A DNA stretch of 64,000 nucleotides from Pseudonocardia oceani. Lineage in GTDB: Bacteria; Actinomycetota; Actinomycetes; Mycobacteriales; Pseudonocardiaceae. Below the pieces are notes generated by a model. That model did not search any database. It was not told the origin of the DNA and was given only the letters and a program-made list of their open reading frames with translations. Numbering within the stretch: the first letter of the stretch is position 1; each line of letters starts with the position of its first letter. Of the stretch, positions 28,130 through 38,849 are shown in pieces. The stretch is from the NCBI RefSeq assembly GCF_019263585.2, contig NZ_JADQDF010000001.1, forward strand, positions 2,170,001 to 2,234,000. The letters are read 5' to 3'. Made by a program: the position numbers and the translations under genes.

Positions 28130-28180
28130 GCAGGAAAGCCACGTTCCTGCAACGTGGTTGCGTGAACGTGGCTTTCCTGC
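28130..28180. repeat. Palindromic dispersed repeat (copy B)
   Basis: Perfect 17-base arms (28130-28146 and 28164-28180) enclose a 17-base loop that contains its own GCAAC/GTTGC stem. The arms read GCAGGAAAGCCACGTTC and its complement. The hairpin lies between the hemD stop and the hemB start and may act as a terminator. It shares the TTCCTGCAA-next-to-GTGGC core with the 16.2-kb hairpin. Confidence 0.75.
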
Positions 28181-28197
28181 AAGTCGGGCGGGACCTG

Positions 28198-29736
28198 CTA
28201 GCGCCGCCGCGCCTTCGCCTTGCGCGGGGGCGGGAGGGCCCCCTCCGCCCGCAGCCGGGCCGCGTGCGCGGCCAGGGCGTCGACCAGGGCCGGCACCCGC
28301 GCCTCGTCCGGCTGCACGTCGACCCGCAGGCCGAACTCGCGGGCCGTCTCGGCCGTCTGCGGACCGATGCACGCGACGATGGTGCGGGCGTGCGGCTTGC
28401 CCGCGATCCCGACCAGGTTGCGCACCGTCGACGAGCTCGTGAAGCAGACGGCGTCGAACCCGCCGGTCTTGATCGCCTCACGGATCGGCGCGGGCGGCGG
28501 TGCCGCCCGGACGGTGCGGTACGCCGTGACGTCGTCGATCTCCCAGCCGCGGTCGCGCAGACCGGCGGCGAGGGTCTCGGTGGCGATGTCGGCGCGCGGG
28601 AGCAGGACCCGGTCGACCGGGTCGAGCACGTCGTCGTAGGGCGGGAAGATCCCGAGCAGTCCCTCGGAGCTGGACTCCTGCGACTCCTCGATGTCGGGCA
28701 CCAGCTCGGGCACGATGCCGAAGCCGCGCACCTTCTCCGCGGTGGCCGTGCCGACGCAGGCGATCTTGACGCCGGAGAACGCGCGGGCGTCGAGGCCGAA
28801 CTCGGCGAACTTCTCCCACACGGCCTTGACGGCGTTGGTGGAGGTGAAGACGACCCACTGGTAGCGGCCGTCGACCAGGCCCTTGACGGCCCGCTCCATC
28901 TGCGTGGGCGACCGCGGCGGCTCGACGGCGATCGTCGGGACCTCCTCGGCAGAGGCGCCGTGCACGGCGAGGCGGTCGCTCATCGCGCCGGCCTGGTCCT
29001 TCGTGCGCGGCACGAGGACGCGCCACCCGTAGAGCGCGCGCGACTCCCACCAGGAGAGCTCGGCGCGCAGGCCGACCTCGTCGCCGACGGTGACGACGAG
29101 CGGACCCTCGAGGTCCGACGCGTCGGCCGCGAGCGTGGCCAGCGTGCCCTGCACGGTCCGCTGAGTGGTCTGCGACCCGCTCGAGGTGACCGCGACGGGC
29201 GTCTGCGCGGCGAGGCCGTGCTCGGTGAGCCCGCTCGCGATCTCCGCGAGGTGCGTCGGGCCGGCGTGCAGCACGAGGACCCCGGGCGCCACGGCGAGCC
29301 TGGCCCAGTCGACGCCCGCGCGGACGTCGGCCTCGATGTGCGCGGAGCCCAGCGGCACGCCCGCGTACGCCGGCACCGCGGTGCCCGAGGGCACCCCGGG
29401 GACGACGTCGAACGCCACCTCGGCGCCGGACACCGCGATGGCCTCGGCCACCACGGCGTCGACCGTCAGCGGGTCCCCGCTGACCAGCCGCGTCACGGTG
29501 CGCCCGGCGCGGGCCTCGGCGACCAGGTCGCGCGCGACGTCGGCGGGCTGGCCCACGGCCGGCCGCACCTCGGCCCCCTCGGCGACGAGGGCGAGGATCG
29601 CCTCCGGCACGTCCGGGTCGGTGATGATCAGCGGCGCGGACGCGATGGCGTCCCGCGCACGCACGGTGAGCAGGCCGGGATCGCCGGGGCCGCTGCCCAC
29701 GAAGGCGACCCGTCCGGTGGAAGGTGCTCGGTTCAT
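28198..29736 (-). CDS. hemD: Uroporphyrinogen-III C-methyltransferase/synthase fusion (HemD-CobA type)
   Basis: The 512-residue protein joins an N-terminal SUMT-like methyltransferase (VAFVGSGPGDPGLLTVRA, RLVSGDPL, VVPGVPSGTAVPAYAGVP) to a C-terminal uroporphyrinogen-III synthase (VLVPRTKDQAGAMSDRL, VVFTSTNAVKAVW, FTSSSTVRNLVG). It closes the tetrapyrrole ring with inversion of ring D and can divert uroporphyrinogen to siroheme or cobalamin. Nineteen bases separate it from hemC. This fusion is typical of actinobacterial rex-hemACD operons. Confidence 0.95.
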   Translation of the reverse strand: MNRAPSTGRVAFVGSGPGDPGLLTVRARDAIASAPLIITDPDVPEAILALVAEGAEVRPAVGQPADVARDLVAEARAGRTVTRLVSGDPLTVDAVVAEAIAVSGAEVAFDVVPGVPSGTAVPAYAGVPLGSAHIEADVRAGVDWARLAVAPGVLVLHAGPTHLAEIASGLTEHGLAAQTPVAVTSSGSQTTQRTVQGTLATLAADASDLEGPLVVTVGDEVGLRAELSWWESRALYGWRVLVPRTKDQAGAMSDRLAVHGASAEEVPTIAVEPPRSPTQMERAVKGLVDGRYQWVVFTSTNAVKAVWEKFAEFGLDARAFSGVKIACVGTATAEKVRGFGIVPELVPDIEESQESSSEGLLGIFPPYDDVLDPVDRVLLPRADIATETLAAGLRDRGWEIDDVTAYRTVRAAPPPAPIREAIKTGGFDAVCFTSSSTVRNLVGIAGKPHARTIVACIGPQTAETAREFGLRVDVQPDEARVPALVDALAAHAARLRAEGALPPPRKAKARRR

Positions 29737-29755
29737 CTGTTCTCTGAACTCCCGG

Positions 29756-30696
29756 TCAGCGGTTTCCCAGGGACAGCGAGCTGCCCCCCAAGTCGAGGAG
29801 CTCCGCGGCGAGTGCCGCTCCGAGCTTCTCGGCGACGTCCATGTCTCCGGTGATCGAGGCGCGGATGAGCGCCCCGTCCTCGGTGCCCACCACGGCGCGT
29901 AGTGAGATGCGGTCCAACACGTTGCCGTCGTCGTCGAGGTCGGACACGACGTCGGCGAGCGCCCCCACGGGCGCACTGCACCCTGCTTCGAGCGCCGCCA
30001 ACACCGCCCGCTCCGCGGAGACGGCGGCCCGGGTGAACGGGTCGTCGAGCGCGGAGGCGAGGGTGTCGGACAGCGCGGTGTCGTCGGCCAGGCACTCGAC
30101 GGCGAGCGCCCCCTGCGCGGGGGCCGACACCATCTGCACCGGGTCGAGCAGCTCGGAGGCCTCGTCGGCCCGGCCGAGCCTGCGCAGCCCGGCCGCCGCC
30201 ACGACGACGGCGTCGAGCTCGCCGGAGCGCACCTTGCCGATGCGCGTGTCGACGTTGCCGCGGATGGCCACGACCTCCAGGCCGAGCCCCAGCGCGGCGA
30301 GCTGCGCGGCGCGCCGCGGCGACCCCGTGCCCACGCGGGCCCCGGACGGCAGTTCGCCCAGCACCAGCCCGTCGCGGGCCACCAGTGCGTCGCGGGGGTC
30401 CTCCCGCGGCGGCACGGCGGCGAGCACGAGCCGGCGGTCCGGCGCGGTGGGCAGGTCCTTGTAGGAGTGCACCGCCACGTCGACCCGGCCGTCGACCAGC
30501 GCCTCGCGCAGCGACGACACGAACACCCCGACGCCCAGCTCCGCGACGGGCGCGGAGGAGCGGTCGCCGGGCGAGCTGATCTCGACGAGCTCGCAGGTGT
30601 GGCCCTTCGCCCGCAGACGGTCCGCGACGTGCCCGGACTGGGCGACGGCGAGCGCGCTGGGGCGGGTGCCGATCCTGATGGTGCGCGGTTCCGGGG

Positions 30697-30700
<4 letters not shown>
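29756..30700 (-). CDS. hemC: Porphobilinogen deaminase
   Basis: The 314-residue enzyme polymerises four porphobilinogens to hydroxymethylbilane. Diagnostic motifs are [48 protein letters not shown] and the dipyrromethane-cofactor cysteine in [13 protein letters not shown]. The ATG overlaps the hemA stop by four bases, so HemA and HemC are translationally coupled. Confidence 0.97.
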
Positions 30701-32048
<1,348 letters not shown>

Positions 32049-32052
<4 letters not shown>

Positions 32053-32915
32053 GCCCGTCCCTCCGACGTCGTCGTCCCGTCCACCAGGGGGAACGTGCGC
32101 ACGCCCGAGGCGTGCCCGTTGCGGGTGCGACCATTCCCACCCGTGCCGTTCGCCGCACTCCCGTTCGACGCGGACGCATGCCCGGCGACGTGGCGGCGGG
32201 CGACGTGGAACGCCAGGACCTGCAGTTCGACGGCCAGGTCGACCTTGCGGACCTCCACCTCGTCGGGCACCTGCAGGACGACGGGGGCGAAGTTGAGGAT
32301 GCAGCGCACGCCGGACCCGACGAGCAGGTCGCACACGCCCTGGGCGGCCGGCCCGGGGGTGGCGATCATGCCGATCGTGACGCCCTGCGCCGCGCAGACC
32401 TCGGGGATCGCGCTCACGTGCTCGACGACGATGCCGTTGATGTGGATGCCGACCAGGTCGGGGTCGACGTCGAACAGCGCGGCGACGGGGAACCCGCGGC
32501 CGCCGAAGCCGTTGTAGCCCGCGAGGGCGTGACCGAGGTTGCCCACGCCCACCAGCGCGACGGCCTGGCGGTGGTTGAGCCCGAGCACGCGCTCCAGCTG
32601 GTGCAGCAGCGCCCGGACCTCGTAGCCGACGCCGCGGATGCCGTAGGACCCGATGTAGGACAGGTCCTTGCGCAGCTTCGCCGGGTTGACACCGGTGACG
32701 GCGGCGAGCTCGTCGCTCGATACGGTCTCCGTGCCCTGCTCCGCGAGCTCGCCGAGCATGCGCAGGTACAGGGCGAGCCGGGCGACGCTGGCCTCCGGTA
32801 TGGTCCGCGACCCGGCTCCACCGTCGGAGTCGGCCTGCGGCGGCACGGTCACGGGCGGATGCTCCTCGGGGCTGTTGCGGGTGGACTGCTCGTCGGGACC
32901 CGCGGACCGGATCAC
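32049..32915 (-). CDS. rex: Redox-sensing transcriptional repressor Rex
   Basis: The 288-residue protein has an N-terminal winged helix ([47 protein letters not shown]) and a Rossmann NADH domain ([29 protein letters not shown]). The extra C-terminal Asn/Gly-rich tail (about 45 residues) is disordered. Rex leaves DNA when NADH is high and so induces respiratory and heme genes under oxygen limitation. A Rex-type operator lies 41 bases upstream of the start, which points to autoregulation of the rex-hemACD operon as in Streptomyces coelicolor. Confidence 0.96.
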
Positions 32916-32955
32916 CCGGGGGGTCTTGACGGCGACTGGACAACACGGTAGCCGC

Positions 32956-32973
32956 TTGTGAAGACCCGCACAA
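32956..32973. promoter_or_regulatory. rex: Rex operator (ROP)
   Basis: TTGTGAAGACCCGCACAA matches the Streptomyces Rex consensus TTGTGAANNNNTTCACAA at all but two specified positions (CG instead of TT in the right half). It lies just upstream of rex, where Rex is known to repress its own operon in other actinobacteria. Confidence 0.75.
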
Positions 32974-33144
32974 AGTTGCGATCTTGAACTCCGCCGTGCT
33001 CACGACGACCCGTCCGGGCGACGACCGGCCGTCGCGCCGCAGGCCCCGCTCGTCGGTCACCGGCAGGTCGGAGGGGCCGTCCGGGTCCGGGACGTGACGC
33101 CGTTCACCGCAGAGCTCCCGGGTCACCGCGTGTCCGGGACGACA

Positions 33145-33192
33145 CACACCGCAGGGGCGGTCCCGGAGTACCGGGACCGCCCCTGCGGTGTG
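33145..33192. terminator. Strong hairpin terminator downstream of the fasciclin gene
   Basis: Arms of 22 bases (33145-33166 and 33171-33192) pair perfectly around the loop AGTA. It lies 14 bases beyond the fasciclin stop on the minus strand and upstream of the rex promoter region, so it would insulate rex from read-through. Confidence 0.85.
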
Positions 33193-33205
33193 CTGCGAGC
33201 CGGGA

Positions 33206-33865
33206 TCAGCTGGCGGGCATCAGAACGGTGTCGATGACGAACACGGTGGCGTTCGCGGTCGGCACGTTGCCGCACAGGTTGGTGGCGGCGGTGCCGTTGC
33301 CACCGTCGAACGTGGGGGCATCGGCGGTGCCACCGATGGTGACGGTGCCACCCGAGAGGACGTCGACCGAACCGGCCTCGACCAGGCCGGCGGCGTCGTA
33401 GCGGGTGGAGGAGACGTGGCCCTGGAGGATCGGGGCCAGCTGGTCGGGGTTGGCGACCAGGGTCTCGACGGTGCCGGCGGGCAGCGCCTCGAACGCACCG
33501 TTGAACGGCGCGAAGACGGTGAGGGCCTCCGCGGAGTTCAGGGTGTCGGCCAGGCCATCGACGGCGCCGACGGCGGTGACCAGGGTGGACAGCAGCGGGT
33601 TGTTCGACGCGGCGGTGGCCACCGGGTCGTCGATCATGCCCTGGGCGGAACCCTCACCCTCGGTGGGGACCTGGTCGCAGGCCGGGCCGAAGATGTCGTC
33701 GATCGTGGTGACGCCGTCGCTGGCCGCCTCGGTGGTGGCAGCGGCGGAGGGCGCCGACGAGGCGGGGGCCTCGGCGGAAGGGGTCTCGGAGCTGCTGCAC
33801 GCGCCCAGCGCCACGGTCAGGGCGGCCATGGCGCCGACGGCGGCCAGTCGCTGGATCTTTCGCAC
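33206..33865 (-). CDS. Fasciclin-domain lipoprotein (MPT70/MPT83-like)
   Basis: The 219-residue protein has a lipoprotein signal peptide ([25 protein letters not shown], lipobox GAC), a short Ser/Ala linker and one FAS1 domain. The domain has the H1 motif [15 protein letters not shown], the central [15 protein letters not shown] and the H2-type [13 protein letters not shown]. Cys63 in FGPACDQVP and the cysteine in ATNLCGNVP could form the disulfide seen in MPT70. FAS1 lipoproteins are surface adhesion proteins. It is monocistronic, closed by a strong hairpin. Confidence 0.93.
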   Translation of the reverse strand: MRKIQRLAAVGAMAALTVALGACSSSETPSAEAPASSAPSAAATTEAASDGVTTIDDIFGPACDQVPTEGEGSAQGMIDDPVATAASNNPLLSTLVTAVGAVDGLADTLNSAEALTVFAPFNGAFEALPAGTVETLVANPDQLAPILQGHVSSTRYDAAGLVEAGSVDVLSGGTVTIGGTADAPTFDGGNGTAATNLCGNVPTANATVFVIDTVLMPAS

Positions 33866-34049
33866 GGTGTGTCCTCCTCGAGCTCGACCCGGTCTGTCCG
33901 AGTCGCTACATCAGAACCTTCGGCATCGATCCAAAGGCGGTTCACTCACGGAAATAACGGTTCGGCAACGGCCTGGACCGGATCCGCGGGAAGTTCGCGT
34001 GTCTGCACCAGCGAGCGCCCGTTCGGAGTACGAACTGCGCCTCAACGGC

Positions 34050-35639
34050 CTAGGAAACGGTGAAGATAGTGCTGGGCCAACCGGTGGCGCCATCCGGGAT
34101 GGGCATGGCGCGCTGCTCCGGTTGTGTGACGCCGTTCGCATCGGTCGCGCGGCTGGTCACGGTGTGGCTGCCGGCGTCGAGCGGGAACTCCGCGCGCCAC
34201 ATGCGCCACGTGCGCGGGTTGACCTCGTCGGCCAGCTCGGCCTCCTGCCACGCCCCGCCGTCGACCCGCACCTCCACCTTGCTGACGCCGATCGGCTGCG
34301 ACCACGCGATCCCCGCGACGGACACGGTGCCGGCGGGCACGCTCTGGAACGGTGCGGGCGAGTCGATCCGCGACTGCGTCTTGATCGGCGCGAACTTGCC
34401 CCAGCCGCGCTGCAGCCAGTAGCCCTGCGCGGCGTCGAACGTCGTGAGCTCGATGTCGGCGAGCCACTTGGTGGCCGACAGGAACCCGTAGAGACCGGGC
34501 ACGACCAGGCGCACCGGGAAGCCGTGCTCCTGCGGCAGCGCCTCGCCGTTCATGCCGATAGCGATCAGCGCGCCGCGGCCGGGCTCCATGACGACGTCGG
34601 TGGGCGAGCCGGCGGTCCAGGCGTCGAGGCTGGTGCTGTAGAGCTGGTCGGCGCCGGGCCGGATCCCCGCCTCGAGCAGGATGTCGCGGAGCTCGACGCC
34701 GATGAAGTTCGCGGTGGAGATGTAGGGGCCGCCGACCTCGTTCGACACGCACGTCATCGTGAGCGTGCGCTCCACGAGCGGGCGGTTCATCAGGTCGTCG
34801 AACCGCAGTACGATCTCGTCGTCGACCATGCCGTGGATCCGGCACGACCAGTCGGCCGCGGTCTGCGACGGGAGCTGCAGCGCGGTGTCGACGCGGTAGA
34901 AGTCGGCGTTCGACGTGACGAACGGGATCGAGCCGGACTCGGGGAACGACGCGGTCGCGGGGATCGGCGGGGCGGTCTCGGTGAGCACGGCCCGCGCCAG
35001 CCGCGCGGTGACCTCGGCGCGGGAGTCGGCGACGCCGTTGCCCAGATACTGACCGCCGGCGCCCGCGGCGAGCGCGCCGAGGCCGACCGCGGCGGACGAA
35101 CCCACGAGCACCCCGCGCCGCGAGACCTCCGGGCCGCCCGACGGCGCCGGCGCGGAGGCGCGCAGCGCGACAAGGTGCAGCAACCGGAAGGCCGCGACGC
35201 CCGCGACGAGCGAGGCGAGCGGCGCGAGCAGCCCCAGCGGGGCGAACGACGGCGCGAAGAACACCGCGAGGAACCCCAGCACGCCCATCCCGACGACGAC
35301 CGCGGTGCCGACGGCCGGCGAGCGGCGCGACAGCAGCCCGCCGACGGCGGCGAGCACGAGGATGACGACGGCCATGCCGCCGAGCAGCACCGGCTTGTCG
35401 GCCGTGCCGAACGTGGTCTTGGCGAACTCGGTGAGCACCTGCGGCGAGAAGCGGATGACGGTGTCGCCGACGGCCAGGAACGGCGACGACGACGGCCCGA
35501 CGAACGCGGCGACGAGGTGCCCGACGCCCAGCGCGAACCCGACGGCCAGGACGCCGGTCAGCGCGGCGACCCCCCGGGGGATTGTCGCGGACGGTCGTGG
35601 CTCGTGGGACTGCTCGGGTGCTGCCGCGGTGGTGCTCAC
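34050..35639 (-). CDS. Membrane-anchored molybdopterin oxidoreductase (sulfite-oxidase fold)
   Basis: The 529-residue protein has about five N-terminal transmembrane helices, a Tat-like RRG stretch (EVSRRGVLVGSSAAVGLGALAAGAGG) and then an extracytoplasmic sulfite-oxidase domain. The molybdenum-ligand cysteine is Cys297 in LTMTCVSNEVGG. The pterin-binding GFPVRLVVPGLYGFLSATKWL is present, and a C-terminal Ig-like dimerisation domain (AGIAWSQPIGVSKVEVRVDGG) completes it. No heme domain is fused. The electron acceptor and substrate, perhaps sulfite, sulfoxide or a nitrogen compound, cannot be read from sequence. Confidence 0.93.
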   Translation of the reverse strand: MSTTAAAPEQSHEPRPSATIPRGVAALTGVLAVGFALGVGHLVAAFVGPSSSPFLAVGDTVIRFSPQVLTEFAKTTFGTADKPVLLGGMAVVILVLAAVGGLLSRRSPAVGTAVVVGMGVLGFLAVFFAPSFAPLGLLAPLASLVAGVAAFRLLHLVALRASAPAPSGGPEVSRRGVLVGSSAAVGLGALAAGAGGQYLGNGVADSRAEVTARLARAVLTETAPPIPATASFPESGSIPFVTSNADFYRVDTALQLPSQTAADWSCRIHGMVDDEIVLRFDDLMNRPLVERTLTMTCVSNEVGGPYISTANFIGVELRDILLEAGIRPGADQLYSTSLDAWTAGSPTDVVMEPGRGALIAIGMNGEALPQEHGFPVRLVVPGLYGFLSATKWLADIELTTFDAAQGYWLQRGWGKFAPIKTQSRIDSPAPFQSVPAGTVSVAGIAWSQPIGVSKVEVRVDGGAWQEAELADEVNPRTWRMWRAEFPLDAGSHTVTSRATDANGVTQPEQRAMPIPDGATGWPSTIFTVS

Positions 35640-35685
35640 AGCCGAGGGTTCGCCCCCCGGGCGCCCCGCGGTTCATCCACGGGGT

Positions 35686-35711
35686 CGATCGTCACCGTTC
35701 GGTGACGATCG
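35686..35711. terminator. Hairpin overlapping the glutaredoxin stop codon
   Basis: Arms CGATCGTCACCG (35686-35697) and its complement (35700-35711) pair perfectly around TT. The minus-strand stop codon of the glutaredoxin gene lies inside the hairpin. It separates the ligase-glutaredoxin unit from the molybdoenzyme gene. Confidence 0.65.
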
Positions 35712-35925
35712 CCTTCCGCAGACGCGGCTCCTCGACGCGCCAGAACCCGTGCTCGCGGCCGTCGACGAGGATGACGGGCACGCGGTCGCCGTACTCGGCG
35801 CGCAGCTCCGGGTCGGTGTCGACGTCGACGGCCTCCCAGCCGACCGCCAGCTCGCCGCAGATCCGGGCGACGTCCGCCTCCGCCGTGACGCAGGTGGAGC
35901 AGCCGGTGCGGGTGTAGACGGTCAC
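35692..35925 (-). CDS. Glutaredoxin-family protein
   Basis: The 77-residue thioredoxin-fold protein has the redox motif CSTC (TRTGCSTCVTAEADV) and the cis-proline region RVPVILVDG. It matches the short DUF836-type glutaredoxins found just upstream of hemA in mycobacteria. A GGGGAG lies 3-8 bases before the GTG. A second GTG about eight codons upstream could be used. It is downstream of the acyl-CoA synthetase on the same strand. Confidence 0.9.
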   Translation of the reverse strand: MTVYTRTGCSTCVTAEADVARICGELAVGWEAVDVDTDPELRAEYGDRVPVILVDGREHGFWRVEEPRLRKAIVTER

Positions 35926-35960
35926 CCTGCTCCCCGTGCCGCCGCTCACGGGGCCGCCGC

Positions 35961-37553
35961 TCACGGGGCCGCCTCGGCGACGGGGCCGCCGGGCACCTGC
36001 GCGAGCTGCCGGCGCGCGACCTTGCCGGTGGGCGTGCGCGGCAGGTCGTCCACGAAGGCGATCACCGACGGCGTCTTGAACCGCGCCAGGCGCACCGCGC
36101 AGTGCTCCCGTACCTCCTCCTCGGTGAGCCGAGAGCCCGCGGCGCGCACCAGCACGGCCTTGACGGCCTCGCCCGTGCGGTCGTCCGGCACACCGACGAC
36201 GGCGGCCTCGGTCACGCCGTCGAGCTCGGCGAGCACGCGCTCCACCTCGCGGGGGTAGACGTTGAACCCGTTGACGATGACGAGGTCCGAGGAGCGGTCG
36301 ACGAGGTGCAGGTCGCCGTCGCCGTCGAGGAAGCCGACGTCGGCGGTGCGGAACCAGCCGTCGTCGTCGGGGCCGCCCTCCCCGTCGGGCCAGTACCCGG
36401 AGAACAGGTTCGGTCCGCGGACGGCGACGAGCCCGGTGTCGTGGCCGGGGTCGGAGACCGCGTCGAGCTCCTCGTCGTCGTCGGGGTCCTCGGTGTCGAT
36501 CGGGCGACCCTCGGCGTCGACGAGGCGGAGCTCGACGCCGGGCAGAGCGCGCCCGACCGACCCGGCCTTCGCGACGCCGCCGACGCCGTTGGTCGTGAGC
36601 ACCGGGCCGCCCTCGGTGAGCCCGTAGCCCTCGAAGATCCACAGCCCGGTGGCGTCGTGGAAGTCGGCGAGCCACCGCGCGGGCAGCGGCGCCCCGCCGG
36701 AGGTGCACATCCGGACGTTGGCGGTGGCCGCGCGCAGCCGGTCGGCCGGCAGGTCGAGCAGCGACCGGAACATCGACGGCACACCCGCCACCCCGCTCAC
36801 GCGGTGCGCGACGAGGACCTCGGCGGTGTGCTCGGGGTCGGACCGCTCCGTCAGCACCGCGGTGGCCCCGGCCCAGCACACCTGCAGGAAGCCGGCGGCG
36901 AGCCCGAAGACGTGGAACAGCGGCAGGGAGAGCAGGACGCGGTCGACCGTGGTGACCGGCGCGGGCCGGAGCTCGGCGGCCTGCGCGCGGTTGGCCAGCA
37001 GGGCCCGGTGGGACAGCCGCACGCCGCGGGGCGTGCCCGTCGTGCCCGAGGTGTAGACGAGCAGCGCGATGTCCTCGTCGCCGCCACCGTGCGTGACGGC
37101 GGCGCCGTCCGCGACACGCGAGGTGAGGTCGGGCGGCCCGATCAGGGTGGCGCCCGCGGAGGCCGCGCAGCCCGCCGCGTCGGAGTCACCGGGGCCGGCC
37201 ACGACGATCGACGGGGTGCAGTCGGAGAAGACGATGTCGAGCTCGCGCGGCACCGCGACGGGGCCCACCGGGACGGCCGTGGCGCCCGCCCGCAGCGCGC
37301 CGAGCACGGCGACGCAGAACGGTGCGCCGTTGGCCAGCCGCACCACCACGCGGTGGCCGCGACCCACACCGGCGGCGACGAGCCGGGCCGCTTCGGCCGC
37401 GGTGGCGGCCTCGAGGTCCGCCCAGGTCAACGTCGTGCCGCCGGTCACATCGATGATCGCCGGGTGATCAGGAGCGGCTCCGGCGGCGCGCGTCACGAGA
37501 TCGGCGAGGTGCCGGGGCCCACCCGGTCCCTGCGGCCTGGTCGGACTGTCCAC
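35961..37553 (-). CDS. AMP-dependent acyl-CoA synthetase
   Basis: The 530-residue adenylate-forming ligase has the full motif set: LVYTSGTTGTPRGVRLSH (P-loop), FEGYGLTEGGPVL, WFRTADVG, DRSSDLVIVNGFNVYPREVE and the catalytic lysine in RTPTGKVARRQL. It probably activates a medium- or long-chain carboxylic acid with CoA. The GTG start (VDSPTRPQG) is chosen because the upstream extension is Arg/Pro-rich and extends into the intergenic region. An unusual acidic insert (DTEDPDDDEELDAVSDPGHD) precedes the TGLVAVRGPN strand. Confidence 0.93.
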   Translation of the reverse strand: MDSPTRPQGPGGPRHLADLVTRAAGAAPDHPAIIDVTGGTTLTWADLEAATAAEAARLVAAGVGRGHRVVVRLANGAPFCVAVLGALRAGATAVPVGPVAVPRELDIVFSDCTPSIVVAGPGDSDAAGCAASAGATLIGPPDLTSRVADGAAVTHGGGDEDIALLVYTSGTTGTPRGVRLSHRALLANRAQAAELRPAPVTTVDRVLLSLPLFHVFGLAAGFLQVCWAGATAVLTERSDPEHTAEVLVAHRVSGVAGVPSMFRSLLDLPADRLRAATANVRMCTSGGAPLPARWLADFHDATGLWIFEGYGLTEGGPVLTTNGVGGVAKAGSVGRALPGVELRLVDAEGRPIDTEDPDDDEELDAVSDPGHDTGLVAVRGPNLFSGYWPDGEGGPDDDGWFRTADVGFLDGDGDLHLVDRSSDLVIVNGFNVYPREVERVLAELDGVTEAAVVGVPDDRTGEAVKAVLVRAAGSRLTEEEVREHCAVRLARFKTPSVIAFVDDLPRTPTGKVARRQLAQVPGGPVAEAAP

Positions 37554-38017
37554 GGTGCTCCTGGGTGCGCTCGGCGGTTCGACGCGGTGGCGCGGGCGCC
37601 GGGTCGGGCACCCGCACGTCGAGTCTGGCACGGGGCCCCCGACCCGCGGAGGCGCGTCGCGCGACGCGCCGGGGAGCCGCGGAACGACCGCTGCGAGTCC
37701 GGATCGTGACGTTGACCGCGCGTAACCGTCCGCTCACCGGAACAGGACCACGGCAAGTGGATGCTGCGTGCTTCGACACAGTCGTCCGCCCGTATGCTCC
37801 GCCGCTACAGCCGTCTCAACGCGTCAGCTCCCCACTTCGACGCGGAACTCACCCAAGGGAGTGGCATGCAGCCTGTCGTCAGCGCACCGCGGGCCGACCC
37901 TCGGCGTCCCGCCCGATGCGCGCGGTCCGCCGGTCGGGAGGCATGACCCGTCCGATGCGACCGTCCCGGCTGCTCCGCACCGACACCGCCCGCCGTCCCG
38001 CGGGTGGGGAGGTCGAC
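37554..38017. promoter_or_regulatory. Divergent intergenic region upstream of bldN
   Basis: This 464-base stretch separates the acyl-CoA synthetase start from the chosen bldN start. It is less codon-like than its flanks and probably holds the promoters of both genes. A frame continuous with bldN extends through it, with an in-frame ATG at 37943 whose GGGAG sits only 2 bases away, too close to be ideal. A CGTAAC at about 37718 has no matching -10 element. I see no convincing operator. Confidence 0.5.
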
Positions 38018-38767
38018 ATGACCCAGACAGCGCCCCCGATGACCCAGACAGCGCCCCCGGCGGCCCCCGAAGCCGCCATGCCGTTCCCCCGGCAGCGTCC
38101 CCGCGCCGCCACCGAGCTCGCCCCCGTCGACGCGCCGGCCCCCGCAGCGGCCCCCGGTCCGGTCGCGGACACCCCGCACGAGGACACCCCGCACGAGGAC
38201 GTCATGGACGACGCGCAGGCCGACACCGGCGCCTGGTCGCTCGTCCGGGCCGCCCAGGAGGGCGACATGGCGGCGTTCAGCGAGCTGTACGAGCGCTACT
38301 ACGACGTCGTCTTCCGCTACGTGCTGTTCCGCATGAACGACCGCAACCTCGCCGAGGACGTCACCCAGGAGGCGTTCGTCCGGGCGCTGCGGCGCATCGG
38401 CTCGGTGACCTACCAGGGCCGCGACATCGCCGCCTGGTTCGTCACCATCGCCCGCAACCTGATCTTCGATCACGTGAAGTCGAGCCGGTACCGGCTGGAG
38501 TCCACCACGTCGGACATGATCGAGCTCTCGCCCAGCACGCACGGCCCCGAGCAGCAGGTCCTCGACGGCGCCACCAACGAGGAGCTCATCCGGTGCGTCC
38601 GCAAGCTGAACCCCGACCAGCAGGAGTGCATCACCCTGCGGTTCCTGCAGGGGCTGTCGGTGGCCGAGACGGCGCGCATCATGGATCGCAACGAGGGGGC
38701 CGTCAAGGCCCTGCAGCACCGCGCGGTGCGGCGGCTCGCCCAGCTGCTCCCCGAGGGGTTGCGATGA
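38018..38767 (+). CDS. bldN: BldN-like ECF sigma factor
   Basis: The 249-residue protein has a disordered N-terminal arm of about 75 residues and then sigma-70 regions 2 (FSELYERYYDVVFRYVLFRM, AEDVTQEAFVRALRRIG, GRDIAAWFVTIARNLIFDHVKSS) and 4 (LNPDQQECITLRFLQGLSVAETARIMDRNEGAVKALQHRAVRRLAQLLP). Both are very close to Streptomyces BldN, which drives aerial development genes. The ATG at 38018 is preceded by GGGGAGG at ideal spacing. The arm contains two perfect tandem duplications. The next gene encodes its probable membrane anti-sigma factor. Confidence 0.88.
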   Translation: MTQTAPPMTQTAPPAAPEAAMPFPRQRPRAATELAPVDAPAPAAAPGPVADTPHEDTPHEDVMDDAQADTGAWSLVRAAQEGDMAAFSELYERYYDVVFRYVLFRMNDRNLAEDVTQEAFVRALRRIGSVTYQGRDIAAWFVTIARNLIFDHVKSSRYRLESTTSDMIELSPSTHGPEQQVLDGATNEELIRCVRKLNPDQQECITLRFLQGLSVAETARIMDRNEGAVKALQHRAVRRLAQLLPEGLR

Positions 38768-38849
38768 CCGGGCGCCATATCGCCCCAGCTGCCCCGGGCG
38801 TTACGGGTGCGGCGAATGAACGACTCGATGCGGTGAACGGTCTCACAGC

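Noticed and set aside
37718..37723. CGTAAC upstream of bldN as a possible BldN autoregulatory promoter
   Set aside because: The hexamer 16 bases downstream is CAGGAC, which does not match the -10 consensus.
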